DNA of 64,000 nt from Chelydra serpentina. Lineage: Eukaryota; Chordata; Testudines; Chelydridae. This document shows positions 1 to 11,547 of the stretch, one piece after another. The DNA is taken from the NCBI GenBank assembly GCA_037349315.1, contig JBAIAC010000054.1, positions 930,001 to 994,000 on the forward strand, written 5' to 3'. Below the pieces are notes generated by a model. It was not told the origin of the DNA, did no database searches, and worked only from the letters and a program-made list of their open reading frames with translations. The translations under genes were made by a program, and so were the position numbers. How positions within the stretch are numbered: the first letter of the stretch is position 1; every line of letters starts with the position of its first letter.

Positions 1-1645
1 GTCCAACCCCCTGCTCAAAGCAGGACCAACCCCAACTAGATCATCCCAGCCAGGGCTTTGTCAAGCCTGACCTTAAAAACCTCTAAGGAAGGAGATTCCA
101 CCACCTCCCTAGGTACCTCTCCTCATAAGTCATGTGCTCCAGCCCCCTAATCATTTTTGTTGCCCTCCGTTGGACTCTTTCCAATTTATCCACATCCTTC
201 TTGTAGTGTGGGGCCCAAAACTGGACACACTACTCCAAATGAGGCCTCACCAGTGCCGAATAGAGGGGAATAATCACGTCCCTCGATCTGCTGGAAATGC
301 CCCTACTTATACAGCCCAAAATGCCGTTAGCCTTCTTGGCAACAAGGGCACACTGTTGATTCATATTCAGCTTTTCGTCCACTGTAACCCCTGGGTCCTT
401 TTCTGCAGAACTGCTGCCCAGCCATTCGGTCCCTAGTCTGTAGCAGTGCATGGGATTCTTCCATCCTAAGTGCAGGACTCTGCACTTGTCCTTGTTGAAC
501 CTCATCAGATTTCTTTTGGCCCAATCCTCTAATTTGTCTAGGTCCCTCTGTATCCTATCCCTACCCTCCAGCGTATCAACCACTCCTCCCAGTTTAGTGT
601 CATCTGCAAACTTGCTAAGGGTGCAGTCCACACCATCCTCCAGATCGTTGATGAAGATATTGAACAAAACCGGCCCCAGCACCGACCCTTGGGGCACTCC
701 ACTTGATACCGGCTGCCAACTAGACATGGAGCCATTGATCACTACCTGTTGAGCACGACCATCCAGCCAGTTTTCCATCCACCTTACCGTCCATTCATCC
801 AGCCCATACTTCTTTAACTTGCTGGCAAGAACACTGTGGGAGACTGTATCAAAAGCTTTGCTAAAGTCAAGAAATAGCACATCCACTGCTTTCTCCTCAT
901 CCACAGAGCCAGTTATCTCATCATAGAAGGCAATTAGGTTAGTCAGGCATGACTTGCCCTTGGTGAATCCATGCTGACTGTTCCTGATCACTTTCCCCTC
1001 CTTTAAGTGGTTCAGAATTGATTCCTTGAGGACCTGTTCCATGATTTTTCCAGGGACTGAGGTGAGACTGACTGGCCTGTAGTTCCCCGGATCTTCCTTC
1101 TTCCCTTTTTTAAAGATGGGCACTACATTAGCTTTTTTCCAGTCATCCGGGACCTCCCCCGATTGCCATGATTTGTGAAAGATAATGGCCAATGGCTCTG
1201 CAATCACATCGGCCAACTCCTTTAGCACCCTCGGATGCAGTGCATCCGGCCCCATGGACTTGTGTTCGTCCAGCTTTTCTAAATAGTCCCGAACTACTAC
1301 TTTCTCCACAGAGGGCTGGTCACCTCCTCCCCATACCGTGCTGCGGAGTGCAGCCGCCTGGGAGCTGACCTTGTCTGTGAAGACAGAGGCAAAAAAAGCA
1401 TTGAGTACACTAGCTTTCTCCACATCCTCTGTCACTAAGTTCCCTCCCTCATTCAGCAAGGGGCCCACACTTTCCTTGACTTTCTTCTTGTTGCTCACAT
1501 ACCTGAAGAAACCCTTCTTGTTACTCCTAACATCTCCGGCTAGCTGCAACTCCAAGTGTGATTTGGCCTTCCTACTTTCACTCCTGCATGCCTGAACAAT
1601 ATTTTTATACTTCTCCCTGGACATTTGTCCAATCTTCCACTTCCA
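1..1645 (-). mobile_element. CR1 LINE, copy 1 (3' end beyond window, internal deletion)
   Basis: This is the minus-strand 3' half of a chicken-repeat-1 type LINE. The last bases of its 3' UTR lie to the left of base 1. Against the copies at 21627-23469 and 28858-31020, about 230 bp are missing near position 128, which removes the C-terminal end of ORF2. The 5' end is truncated, as is usual for CR1. Similarity stops near 1645, where DIRS gag sequence begins, so this CR1 either inserted into or joined DIRS copy 1. Confidence 0.93.
230..1624 (-). pseudogene. CR1 ORF2 fragment: reverse transcriptase domain
   Basis: This open frame of 464 codons covers the linker before the RT and most of the RT of CR1 ORF2. 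Visible RT motifs include [17 protein letters not shown], the [14 protein letters not shown] block, [11 protein letters not shown] (catalytic Asp), [20 protein letters not shown] and the FADDTKLGG active site. The enzyme copies element RNA into DNA by target-primed reverse transcription at a nick. The endonuclease domain is absent because of 5' truncation, and the frame runs out at the internal deletion near 128-230, so the tail of ORF2 is lost. It is a dead copy. Confidence 0.9.
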
Positions 1646-2259
1646 CTTTTCAGCTCAGAGTGGCTAACCATCAGGCCTTACTGAGCCCTTATGACTTCAG
1701 TATGTGGGGGTCCCTCCCCAAGTTCGAGCCTCTCCTTCCTGATCGGGAGAAGAGGGATTTCAAGGCTCTTGTAGAGGAGGGGGCGACAGCTGTGAAAGCG
1801 ACCCTCCAGGCGGCGTCAGATGCGGCCGATACCGCAGCCCACTCGATGGCTTCCGCCATATCCATGCACAGGGCGTCGTGGCTCACCCTGTCCGAACTGT
1901 CGTGGGAGGCCCAGTCCATCGTGCAGGACCTGCCCTTCGACGGGAAAGCGTTGTTTGCTGACCAGACGGACGCCCACCTCCACGGCATGAAGGATTCCCG
2001 TACCACCCTGCAAACCTTGGGCCTCTACGTCCCCCCAGCCAAAGACAAGCCCAGGCCGCAGGCGTCAGCTCCACCTGCGCGAAGCAGATACGAGCCCCCT
2101 GCTAAGAGGCCGAGAGACCAGAGGCGTCGGTGTCAACTCAGTCCCGCTCTGCCCCGCAGCCTGGACCCGCTAAGGGCAAGAGGCAGGGAAAGAGGCGTTT
2201 TTGACTATTTGGGGGGGGGGAAATCCCCCCGGTTAATAAAGTTTGTGTTCTGCAACTGA
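1646..2259 (+). pseudogene. DIRS copy 1 gag-like protein, C-terminal part
   Basis: The frame starts at the junction with the CR1 and reads through a conserved helical block with FKALVEEGATAVKATLQAA and SIVQDLPFDGKALF. This block matches the block at 11047-11350 in DIRS copy 2. It ends in a basic, Pro/Arg-rich tail. The protein is presumed to be the structural, RNA-binding Gag-like protein of the element. There is no N-terminus here, and a run of ten G lies near 2211-2220. The final residues before the stop at 2259 are probably out of the original frame. Confidence 0.75.
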
Positions 2260-2377
2260 TTGTCTGTCTTCCACAGGGCATGGTCCCGCATAATGTCAGA
2301 CCAGTGGGCCCGACAGGGCCTGGGGACCCAGGAGCATGCCCACCTCTTAGAGCAGGAGGTGGCCCCTCCTTCTGCAC

Positions 2378-4060
2378 TTGGGGGCGGTGGAAAGAGTCCC
2401 AGTAGAATACATGGGGAGAGGTTTCTACTCCAGGTACTTCCTGATCCCCAAGGCCAAGGGCGGTCTCAGGCCCATCTTGGACCTGCGGGCCCTCAACCGT
2501 TATATGGTCTGCTCCAAATTCCACATGGTATCCCTGGCCTCTGTTATTCCCTTGTTGGACTCGGGGGACTGCCGTGGCCCTGAACCTCCAGGACGCGTAT
2601 TTCCATATCCATATCCTCGAGGTGCACAGACGCTTCCTCAGGTTCCTCGTAGGGACGGACCATTATCAGTTCACGGTCCTCCCCTTTGGCCTCTCCACGG
2701 CACCGAGGGTCTTCACCAAGTGCATGGCAGTGGTGGCTGCCTATCTCAGACGAGAAGGGGTTCAAATCTTCCCTTATCTGGACGATTGCCTTCTCAAGGG
2801 CATCTCTCGGTCCCAGGTACAGGCCCATGTGGAACTGCTCTGCGCCACATGCGCAGATCTCGGCCTAGTGGTAAATGAAAGCAAATCCACGTTAGTTCCA
2901 GTGCAGCACATAGAATTCATAGGGGCGCTGCTGGACGCCTTAAAGGCCACAGCCTCTCTCCCTCTGAGAAGGTTCAGGACTCTCAAAGGTCTCATCATCT
3001 CGGTCACGACCTTTCCGGTGACAACAGCACGAGCGTGTCTCCAGATTCTGGGACACATGGTGGCATGCATGTACGTGGTCTGCCATGCCAGGCTCCGAAT
3101 GCAGCCACTCCAGCTCTGGCTAGTCTCCCAGTTCTCCCAGGCCAGGGATGGGCTGGACAAGGTCCTCACGGTACCATCCCTGGTGCTTACCTCCCTTCAA
3201 TGGTGGTCGCACCCGTACAACATGCTGCAAGGGGTCCCCTTCCGGGAGATATCGCTGTCGCTACACCTGGTGTCCAATGCGTCGGACTTGTGCTGGGGAG
3301 CGCATGTAGGGTATATGCGAACCCAAGGGAAATGGTCGGCCTCGGATTTGTCTCTCTAGATAAATGTCAGAGAGCTCAGGGCGATACGCTTGGAGTGCGT
3401 AGCTTTCAGCACACACCTTCGTGAGAAGGTGGTCAGAGTCCTCATGGACAACACCGCTGCTATGTACTACATCAACAGGAAAGGGGGGACTTGTTCCTTG
3501 GCCCTCTGCCTGGAAGCCCTGAACCTATGGGAGTTCTGTATAGCCAAGATATCTCCCTTCGGGCTATTCATCTGCCCGCCGCCCCCAATGTGCAAGCCGA
3601 CCGCCTCAGCAGGGTTTTCTCCCACCAGTACGAGTGGTCTCTCCACTCGGAGGTCACTCACCAGCTCTTCCAAGACCGGGGAGTTCCCCAAGTGGACCTC
3701 TTCGCAACCCGTCAGAACCGGCGCTGCCCCCAATTCTGCTCCAGGGGGGGAGTGGGGAGGGGGGCGATCTTGGACGCCTTCCTCCTGCAGTGGTCGGGCC
3801 AGCTCTTCTACGCGTTCCCACCCTTTCACCTCGTCAGCAGGGTCCTGCAAAAAGTAAAAACAGACAGGGCGTGTGTCATCCTCTTAGCCCCAGACTGGGT
3901 TCGCCAACACTGGTACGGGGCCTGCTGGTGCCGCCCCCCCCCCCCGCCCCCCCCGTGGAGGTTGCCGCTCCGCCCGGACTTCCTCTCACAGGACGGGGGC
4001 CGCCTCCTACATCCCAACCTAGCAGCGCTCCACCTAACAACATTGTTGCTCGGTGGCTAG
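2378..4060 (+). pseudogene. DIRS copy 1 reverse transcriptase/RNase H (broken)
   Basis: Pieces of one RT/RNase H gene occur in several frames. The fingers region FLIPKAKGGLRPILDLRALN lies near 2437-2496. The segment with AYFHI and LPFGLSTAPRVFTKCMAVV follows in another frame from 2574. The YLDD active site is at 2775-2786. The RNase H start (SNASDLCWGAH) is followed by a stop at 3357-3359. The MDNTAAMYYINRKGG block continues from about 3444 and the NVQADRLSR block lies in a further frame. The C-terminal half contains a C-rich expansion near 3934-3953 and ends at 4060. At least three frame changes plus a stop make it non-functional. Confidence 0.88.
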
Positions 4061-4089
4061 ACGAGGAGGAGGGGAGGTGCTTGGAGGAA

Positions 4090-5114
4090 GTTAGATGAGT
4101 CCTGCTAGAGAGTAGGAAGCCGTCCACACGCCGAACGTACTTGGTTAAGTGGTCCAGGTTCTCCAGATGGGCCGGGGAGAAAGAAATCTCCCCATTGTCC
4201 GCACCGCTCCTACTCATCCTCGAGTACCTCCTGTCTCTTTGGTCCCAAGGGTTAGCTCCTGTCTCTGTCAGAGTACATTTGGCGGCTATATTGACCTTCC
4301 ACCCACCAGTGCAGGGCCAATCGGTCTTTTCCCATTCTATGACCTCCCGCTTTTTGAGACGATTGGACCGGTCACTCCCATACGGTAGGTCCCCCGTACC
4401 GCAATGGGACCTAAACCTGGTATTGTCCCGCCTTACGGGACCTCCCTTCGAGCCCCTGGCCACGTGTTCCTGGTCTCACCTCTCATGGAAGGTTGCATTC
4501 CTCATGGCAATCACGTCGGCCTGACGTGTCTCAGAGCTCAGATCCCTGACCTTGGAACCACATATACGGTCTTCCACAAGGATAAGGTCCAGCTTCTCCC
4601 ACATCCCACGTTCCTTCCGAAGGTGGTCTCCGCCTTCCATATGGAACAGGACATTTTCCTTCCAGTCCTCTGTCCTAAGCCCCATTCCTTCAATGAAGAA
4701 CGCCGCCTTCACACACTCGACATGCGTAGAGCGCTGGTCTTCTATCTAGACCGGACTAAGCCGTTCCGGCGATCCTCGCAACTGTTTGTTGCCTCGGCCG
4801 TGCGGATGAAAAGGCGACCTATTTCTACCCAGTGCCTTTCTCGCTGGATTACCTCATGCATACGCCCGTGTTACGATCTGGCAGGGGTTCCCCCACCACC
4901 GATCGTCAAGGCGCACTCGACGAGGGCTCAGGCCTCGTCGGCTGCCTATGTAGCCCACGTCCCTATCCAGGACATTTGTAGGACTGCCACGTGGTCCTCC
5001 GTCCACACGTTCACTTCACACTATGCGATCGTCTCCCAAACTAGGGATGACGCAGGGTTTGGTAGGGCGGGACTGCGTCCCGAGAACCTTCAAACTCCTA
5101 CCCACCTCCATTAG
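4090..5114 (+). pseudogene. DIRS copy 1 tyrosine recombinase (broken)
   Basis: This is an integrase of the tyrosine recombinase (phage-integrase-like) class, which DIRS elements use in place of a DDE integrase. The N-terminal core-binding part runs from about 4141 and contains WDLNLVLSRLTGPPFEP. A stop interrupts it just before the first catalytic Arg motif (RVSELRSL, about 4525), and a one-base frameshift follows near 4558. The C-terminal part keeps the HSTRAQASS block (His and second Arg) and SHYAIV (nucleophile Tyr), and ends at 5114. Catalytic residues are all recognisable, but the frame is broken. Confidence 0.88.
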
Positions 5115-5490
5115 GTACAGCTTGGAGTCACCTACTGTGGAATATACATGAGCAATCACTTGAAGAAGAAAGGACAGTTACCTGTTCCGTAACTGGCGTT
5201 CTTCGAGATGTGTTGCTCAGGTGTATTCCACATCCCGCCCTCCTTCCCCTCTGTCGGAGTTGTCTGGCAAGAAGGAACCGAGGGTGGGGGAGAGCGCAGC
5301 TCCCCTTATAGTGTGATAGAGGCGCCACTTCAGGGGTCGCGGTGGTGCTCCCCCAGTATGGGTACTGCTAAGGGAAAAGCTTCCGACATCGATGTATGTG
5401 GCGAGCATGCACACCTATTGTGGAATACACCTGAGCAGCACATCTCGAAGAACGCCAGTTACGGAACAGGTAGCTGCCCTTTTTCATTGG
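5115..5490 (+). repeat. DIRS copy 1 internal complementary region and right terminal repeat
   Basis: Positions 5176-5240 and 5424-5480 are inverted complements of each other (arms containing GTTCTTCGAGATGTGTTGCT and its complement). This is the arrangement expected where the DIRS internal complementary region abuts the right terminal repeat. Between the arms is a GC-richer terminal-repeat body matching the layout of 14635-14820. Confidence 0.82.
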
Positions 5491-6460
5491 ATAAGGCAAA
5501 GTTACCTTAAATATTACCTGGAGACACATCTTTCAATGATAATGAGTATTGATTAAGTTACATGCTTCCAGTAGACTTGACATTGCTACCCTTTATGGAT
5601 AAATCCCATGAAAGTGGTGTATTGAGACAGGAGATGCTTGTAAAGAACATTGAACCCTTTGCCAGTTGATGCCAATGGGCCTGTGTTATATTTCTCTTTT
5701 TTTCTGTCTTGTGGAGGCTTCATGTTACTCCTTGCTGCTGGTCAAGCCACTGGTCTGTTCTTAGTCACTGCCTTTTCCTTCCAGGCAGAAATACTCCTTG
5801 TTGGCCAGCAGACTGGCTGAAAAGTTTGATATATGTTTCCCTTCTGCTCCTCTTGCTAGGTGCCACATTTTTTTGCTCCTCCATAACTATCTCAGCCATT
5901 GTCATAAGTTGCTTTTTCTGATGTTTTGTGTCTCTCTGCTTCATCGAGTTTCTCACAGTCACTTTTTGAGTCCTAGAACCTCTTCCTCCAGAAAGAAAAG
6001 AAGTTTGCAATTGATACAAATGTAACCTTTTTGTTTTTTGTTCATCACACAATTCCAACATCTGCTTCCCTTGACTCTCTCAGTATCCATTCTGTATCCT
6101 TATTGGGTTATTTCTAGGAAGTTTGGGACTAGCCTAGTGACCTTGTCTGAGAACTTTTTGGGGAACTCCTTTCTTTGTTGCCATCCCTTCCTATTTTCTC
6201 CTCTTAGTTTGTTGAACCCCAGGCCTTCATACTTAGCGTCCTCTTTGCCAACAATAGTTCACAAGACCATAGATGTTCGCTCATCCATCATGTGGAATTT
6301 TCAAATAAAAATATGTATACTATTGCCAGTCACTGGCCACTCTCATTCCAGAATTTGTTGTTCCTTCTGTTATTGCATTGGAGTGAGCTCCTCTTTGGAA
6401 ACATTGCCCTTGTCTGAGCTAAGTGATAATATAATTATCTAACTACTTAAAATGAAAAAA
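5491..6460. other. Intronic sequence without recognised feature
   Basis: This is AT-rich, pyrimidine-rich sequence with only short random open frames. I see no coding signature, terminal repeat or RNA gene. Confidence 0.6.
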
Positions 6461-6732
6461 ATCATAGAATCTCATGGTTGGAAGGGACCTCAGGAGGTCA
6501 TCTAGTCCAACCCCCTGCTCAAAGCAGGACCGAGCCCCAAATAAGTCATCCCAGCCAGGGCTTTGTCAAGCCTCACCTTAAAACCATTAAGGAAGGAGAT
6601 TCCACCACCTCCCTGGGTAACCCATTCCAGTGCTTCACCACCCTTCTAGTGAAAACGTTTTTCCTAATATTCAACCTAAACCTCCCCCACTGCAACTTGA
6701 GACCATTGCTCCTTGTCCTGTCATCTGCTACC
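6461..6732 (-). mobile_element. CR1 LINE 3' end, short 5'-truncated copy
   Basis: It begins with the CR1 3' terminus (ATCATAGAATCTCATGG in + orientation) and covers the last ~270 bp of the element on the minus strand. It is more diverged than the long copies. At its truncated end, a unit of about 19 bp containing CCTATTACGGTGCAG occurs twice in tandem (about 6736-6772). Confidence 0.9.
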
Positions 6733-7082
6733 AGATCCTATTACGGTGCAGATATCCTATTACGGTGCAGAGAAATGATATGCCTTTCTCTATTCCCACC
6801 CAGGGTTTGGGGTTCAGTCAGTAATTAAACTATTCACTTACTCCAAGCAGATTAGAATATTGAGGTCAGTGGAAATCTTGAAAAACAAACTGTCAGTTTG
6901 CTTCTCCCTCTCTTGGTGGCTTCTTTTATCTAGCCAGACCTGCTATTGCCCACTTTGGGCAACACTGGCTTATTTTATTTAGAAGCAGATCATGCTTTCT
7001 CCTCTGCAGCATGAACTGCTAACGCTCGATTGATTATTTGTTGTTTTGATTACTGTAGCACTTCGGAGGTATAGTCATAGAC

Positions 7083-7135
7083 AAGGGCCCCATTGTGCTA
7101 GGCACTGTACAAACACAGAATAGGTTTGTTTTTTT
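7083..7135 (-). repeat. L2-like LINE 3' end relic
   Basis: A short stretch around CTAGGCACTGTACAAACACAG matches the 3'-terminal sequence that recurs at 19530-19560 in the longer L2-like relic. It is only a fragment, identified by this internal similarity and general knowledge of the family. Confidence 0.45.
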
Positions 7136-7350
7136 TTAAAGTACCATTTTTAGTGCAAGAAACTTTATTTAGGACAGATCCCACATCTGCCTGTTGAGTT
7201 TCTTGCATCTTCTTCCAGAGCAGCTGGTCTGGCCCTTGTCAGAGACAGGGCACTGCGTGAGATGGACCGCAGATTGGATTCAGTCTGTGTAGTCCAGAGG
7301 GTTGGCTTTCCTTCACTATATTCAGCTATAATGCCAGGAACCTATAGGCC

Positions 7351-8060
7351 TGTATCCTGAAAGACATTACCTTAAGCAAGTTAGCATAAGTATAGTCAAG
7401 TATAGTAGACCTGCAACCTTCGGCATAGATAAATGGTCTGACTGTTGCTCCTTAGGTTTTGGGGAACTAGGAATGGCTTGCTCAAGGGCAGGAGTTGAAA
7501 CCTAATGGTAAACAGCAACCGCAGGAACATGGCAGTGATAACCATAACGTAGCTTGAGCAAGAAGTGACTGGTATGATAACGAGTTAAATGGCATGAATG
7601 TGTATTAATTAACATGTTAACCTATAGGATAAGTGTACCCCAATATGATGTATTTGGCCATGGAAGGCTGAGCATAAGCATGAATATTCATGATGGTGCT
7701 CAGGCCCTGTAATAGGACAAACCACCATGTAGAGGCTAGGCTTTTTCCATTATTGTTAGCCATCCATCATTTGACCCTTCAGCTCTATCGTTATCTGCTA
7801 TCAATCTTGGGTATTGAGGAACCTGAACCATTGGACTCATTTGGCATGCCAGAGACAGTGTTGGTCCTTTATCTCTTACCACCAGGTCCTCAAGAAAGGG
7901 AATAAGTATGCAATCTAAGAGCTTATGCAAAGAATGATACCACAGATATCCCCAATACTGTATTACTCCTATCTTTTTATGGGGCTTGGAGCTTTTCTGG
8001 CTTTATTCCTTATTTTAATAAAAATCTCAAAGGCTTTACTTTGCCAACAGTATAAGTGTC
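7351..8060 (+). repeat. Possible solo LTR of an endogenous retrovirus-like element
   Basis: The region starts with TG, carries an AATAAA polyadenylation signal (near 8017) followed by a short R/U5-like stretch, and has no coding capacity. This resembles a solo LTR in + orientation. I could not find a convincing flanking target duplication, so both boundaries are approximate. No viral genes are present. Confidence 0.35.
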
Positions 8061-8279
8061 CTTGCCATATGCCCTAAGGGTCACTGCAAGATATTAAACT
8101 CATTGGTTATAGTTCTGGGATTAGAACCTTCTGACCAATTGGCAATTAATACAAATATTATTAATCTTCAAAAAAGATCAGAGAACATCTGGCAATGTGT
8201 TCCTAAATAGCAGTGGTAATAGTGCAAACGTAGTCAAAAATCAAAAAGCCAAATAAAGATGGGTTATAAGTAAGTTTGT

Positions 8280-8545
8280 CAGGAACTGAAATTTCTGTTC
8301 ATGGGAAGTTCTGACATTTCAAAACAATTTTTTTTTCCAAATTTGGAACAAAAAGCTGAAATTTCAAAATTTTCCATGAAATGAAAATTCACAAACATTT
8401 CAATACTGGATCATCAAAATGTTTTGTTTCAATAGTGTTATTTTAATTCATTTCATTTTGACTTTTATATATTAACTATAAAATAGTCAAAATGAAATGG
8501 ATTGAAACACTGTTGAAATGAAGTGTCTAAATATTTTAACCCCTC
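8280..8545. repeat. AT-rich imperfect inverted repeat (MITE-like)
   Basis: The arm containing TTCATTTCATTTTGAC (about 8447-8462) is the complement of GTCAAAATGAAATGGATTG (about 8487-8505), with a short AT spacer. Further outward, GTTTCAATAGTGTT and AACACTGTTGAAAT continue the pairing. It could form a hairpin of roughly 90 nt. The family is not identified. Confidence 0.5.
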
Positions 8546-8647
8546 TCGAAAATCTTTCCACAAGCTCTAGTTGTAGGGAGCAACCTAGCACTTTGCTTTA
8601 ATTCGGTAAAATAGAAATAATTAAACTTTCATGTATCACCCTCCTTC

Positions 8648-8829
8648 TTCTTCGAGTGCTTGCTCATATGTATTCCAATTAGGTGTGCGCGCGCGGCGTG
8701 CACGATCGTTGGAAGATTTTTACCCTAGCAACACTCGGTGGGCCGGCTGGCGCCCCCTGGAGTGGCGCTGTTACGGTGCCTGATATATACCCCAGCCAGC
8801 CCAGCGCCCTCTCAGTTCCTTCTTACCGC
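8648..8829 (+). repeat. DIRS copy 2 left terminal inverted repeat
   Basis: The segment starting TTCGAGTGCTTGCTCATATG and ending near TCAGTTCCTTCTTACC recurs as its complement between about 14677 and 14870. It contains a TATATA stretch at about 8783 just before the presumed transcribed region, a plausible promoter element (inference). Confidence 0.92.
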
Positions 8830-9028
8830 CCGTGACAGTCGTTGGAACTGTGGAGAGCAGCTCGCTGATCTCCACATCCCTAGCATACTTAGCACTCATT
8901 TATCTTGTAGATAGTTTAAGTACTTCTTAATTAGGTTAATAGTTATCCATAGTTCGTTGTTGTAGTTAGTGTAAATAGTAGCGGGAGATAAGGGGCTTCT
9001 CCCCTGTCTCCCTCCCGGTACCGGGCCA

Positions 9029-11547
9029 ATGCCTGGCTCTCCGGGATTCAAGCCTTGCTCGGCCTGCCAGAAGCCGATGCCCATGGGAGATCCCCATGCC
9101 TCCTGTTTGAAGTGCCTCGGGGAGTCCCACCTTCCGGACAAGTGCCGTATTTGTAAGGCGTTTAAGCCGCGGACCAAGAAGGAGCGGGACTTTCGTTTGA
9201 AGCAGCTCCTCCTGGAGGCCTCGCTTAGTCCGATGTCGGCCCCGCACCGGAACCCGGTGCCGACCCTGGCGGCCTCGTCATCTACGGCACCGGCACGCCC
9301 GAGCTCTGGGAAAGAGCCCAGGCACCGTACGCCTCAGGCTGGGACTTCGCAGAGGCGTCGCTCTCTGTCTCCGAGAGCGAAGAAGTCGGGCACCGCACCA
9401 GCACCGACTATGGCGCCGCTGCTCACGCAGCCTGTTCCAGACCACGCCAGGCCTGGTATGGCGCCAGCACCGTTGACTCCGGTACCGCAAGGACCGTTGA
9501 GCTCGGTGCCCGTGGCTCAGATCCCTGTGCCACCTACTCCGGCCCCGCAGAGGCCGTCGAGTCCGGCGCCGCCAACGATACCGGCGCCGGCCCTGCCAAC
9601 TCCGGCACCCCAGAGGCCGTTGAGCGCAGGACAGCCTTCTAAGGCTCCGGTACCGACGACTCCAGCCCCACAAGGCACGTTGAGCTTGGTAACCGCCAGC
9701 TCCCCGGCCCGCACCGTGGTAGAGCTTCCGCTGCCGTCCACTCCGGACACCTTCTCGGCGGCACGGGACCTGATTGCGATGACCGATCCGGCACCGACCC
9801 CATCCTCGGTACCGCCGTTGCGGATCGTCGCTTCCCGCGGCAAACCGGCCATGTTCCACCCGGTGCCGCATGCTGAGACCAGCCAGCAGCAGTCGGCGTC
9901 TCCTCGGTACCGCTCCAGGTCCCCCTCCAGACGGCGGTATGTCGACTCCCGGTACCGATCCCGGTCCCGTGGCCGGTCACCACGTAGATCTCCGGACGAT
10001 CGGCATCATTATCGTTCGCCGAGGCGTTCCCGATCCAGGTCTGGATCCCGGTACCGCAGTCACCGCCGGTACCGTTCCAGATCCCGGTACCGGTCGAGTT
10101 CCCGGTACCGATCTCCGGCACCGCGACATACCATGGCCACGCAGACCACCCTCCATGGTTACTCTGCACCACCTTGGCCTTCTCGCTCCGTCTCCCACTC
10201 TTCCAGAGCCGGTAGCGACCTGTACGTGGAGGATCACACGGTGGGTGAGCAGGGCCAATGGCCAGATGCCGGACAGGAGCCGTCCCACGACCAGGGACAA
10301 TGGGCCTTCTGGACCCTGATGGCGTACCATCAGGCCCAAGGGGTCCCATCTAGAGCCTCCCTCTCGGCTCAATCCGAGCCTAGAGCACTGGAGGCTACGG
10401 GATCCCGGCCTCCCCCAGAAGTCTCGGACCTGCCCCAGTCATCGGTCACGGCCCCAGACCTGGAGGCCCCAACCCTGGACTCCTCAGCGGTCCCCCCCGA
10501 GGACCCGCTCGCTCAAGGTCTGTCATCCTCCTCCTCCCCTGACGAGGCAGTGGCAGGAGCATCATCTTCCGGCCCGCCTCCTATCGATCTCCGGGACCAT
10601 CAAGACCTGCTGCGCAGATTGGCCCTTAACATGAATCTGCAGATCGAGGAGGTTCCAGAACTGGAGGACCCGGTGGTGGACATTTTGACAACTGACGCCC
10701 CCACCAGGGTAGCCCTGCCATTCGTCTGTACGATACTGGCCAACGCCACATCTATCTGGCAGTCCCCAGCCTCAATACCCCCCACTGCCAGGGGTGTAGA
10801 GTGGAAGTATATGGCACCTCCAAGAGATTTCCAGTATCTCTACACTCACCCCCCTCCGTGCTCACTGGTGGTTCAATCGGTCAACGAGAGGGAGAGGAAT
10901 AGCCAACAGGCCCCTGCCCCAAAGTCTAAGGACGCCAAGCGCCTAGACTTATTTGGGAGAAAGATTTACTCGGGGGGGGCCTACAGCTCCGGGCTGCGAA
11001 CCAGCAGGCACTCCTGAGCCGCTACGGCTATAACACCTGGGTCTCCATGGAGAAATTCAAAGAACTTATACCTCCGGAGTCCAGGCAGGAGTACAAAGCT
11101 TTTGTCGAGGAGGGCAAGAAGCTGGCCAGGACGTCGCTGCGAGCCTCTCTCGACATCGCCGATTCGGCCGCCAGAACCATCGCCTCGGGAGTCGCCATGC
11201 GACGTATCTCCTGGCTACAATCCTCCACCCTCCCCACAGAGGTCCAGCACACTATTCAGGACCTACCGTTTGAAGGTCAGGGTCTGTTCTCGGAGAAAAC
11301 TGACCCAAAGCTGCAGACCCTCAAAGATGGTCGTGCCATCATCCGCACGCTGGGGATGCATACCCCAGCGACGCAGCGCAGACCCTTCCGGCCCTTCGGA
11401 CAACGTCCCTACTTCCCACCCGCACCACGACAGGACTTCTATAGGAGGCCGCGTGGTCGAGGGGGCAGGAGACAACAACCCGGTCGACAGACCGGCCAGC
11501 GACAGGGCCCCCACAAACCATCGTCGGGGCCCAAACAAAATTTTTGA
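9029..11547 (+). pseudogene. DIRS copy 2 Gag-like protein, broken by one frameshift
   Basis: The first part (9029-11017, 662 codons) starts at an ATG 200 bp inside the left repeat. Near its N-terminus is a Cys/His cluster that could bind metal (C10, C13, H23, C26, C29, H34, C39, C42). A Pro/Ala-rich stretch follows, then an Arg-Ser/Arg-Tyr-rich region at about residues 289-367, then an acidic Ser-rich part with SSSSSPDEAVAGASSS. The frame then slips in a run of seven G near 10975-10981. The conserved C-terminal block (EFKEL-like start, TIQDLPFEGQGLF) continues in another frame at 11047-11547 and ends in an Arg/Gly-rich tail. DIRS copy 3 shows no shift at the same place, so this is probably a one-base deletion. 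Function as a structural, nucleic-acid-binding protein is inferred from position and composition. Confidence 0.87.

Larger units (their letters stand above)
1646..5490 (+). mobile_element. DIRS-type tyrosine-recombinase retrotransposon, copy 1 (decayed, 5' end missing)
   Basis: The order is gag C-terminus, reverse transcriptase/RNase H, tyrosine recombinase and a terminal inverted-repeat region. It is collinear with the nearly intact element at 8648-14885 but clearly diverged from it and broken by frameshifts and stops. The left terminal repeat and first half of gag are missing; the CR1 at 1-1645 sits there. The complementary arms near 5176-5240 and 5424-5480 mark the 3' end. Confidence 0.9.

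Noticed and set aside
9890..10135. A cellular SR splicing factor gene
   Set aside because: The RS array lies inside the gag frame of a complete DIRS element and has no RNA-recognition motif.
9278..10372. Long minus-strand open frames rich in Arg and Gly opposite DIRS gag
   Set aside because: They mirror the GC-rich, repetitive gag gene on the other strand and carry no recognisable domain.
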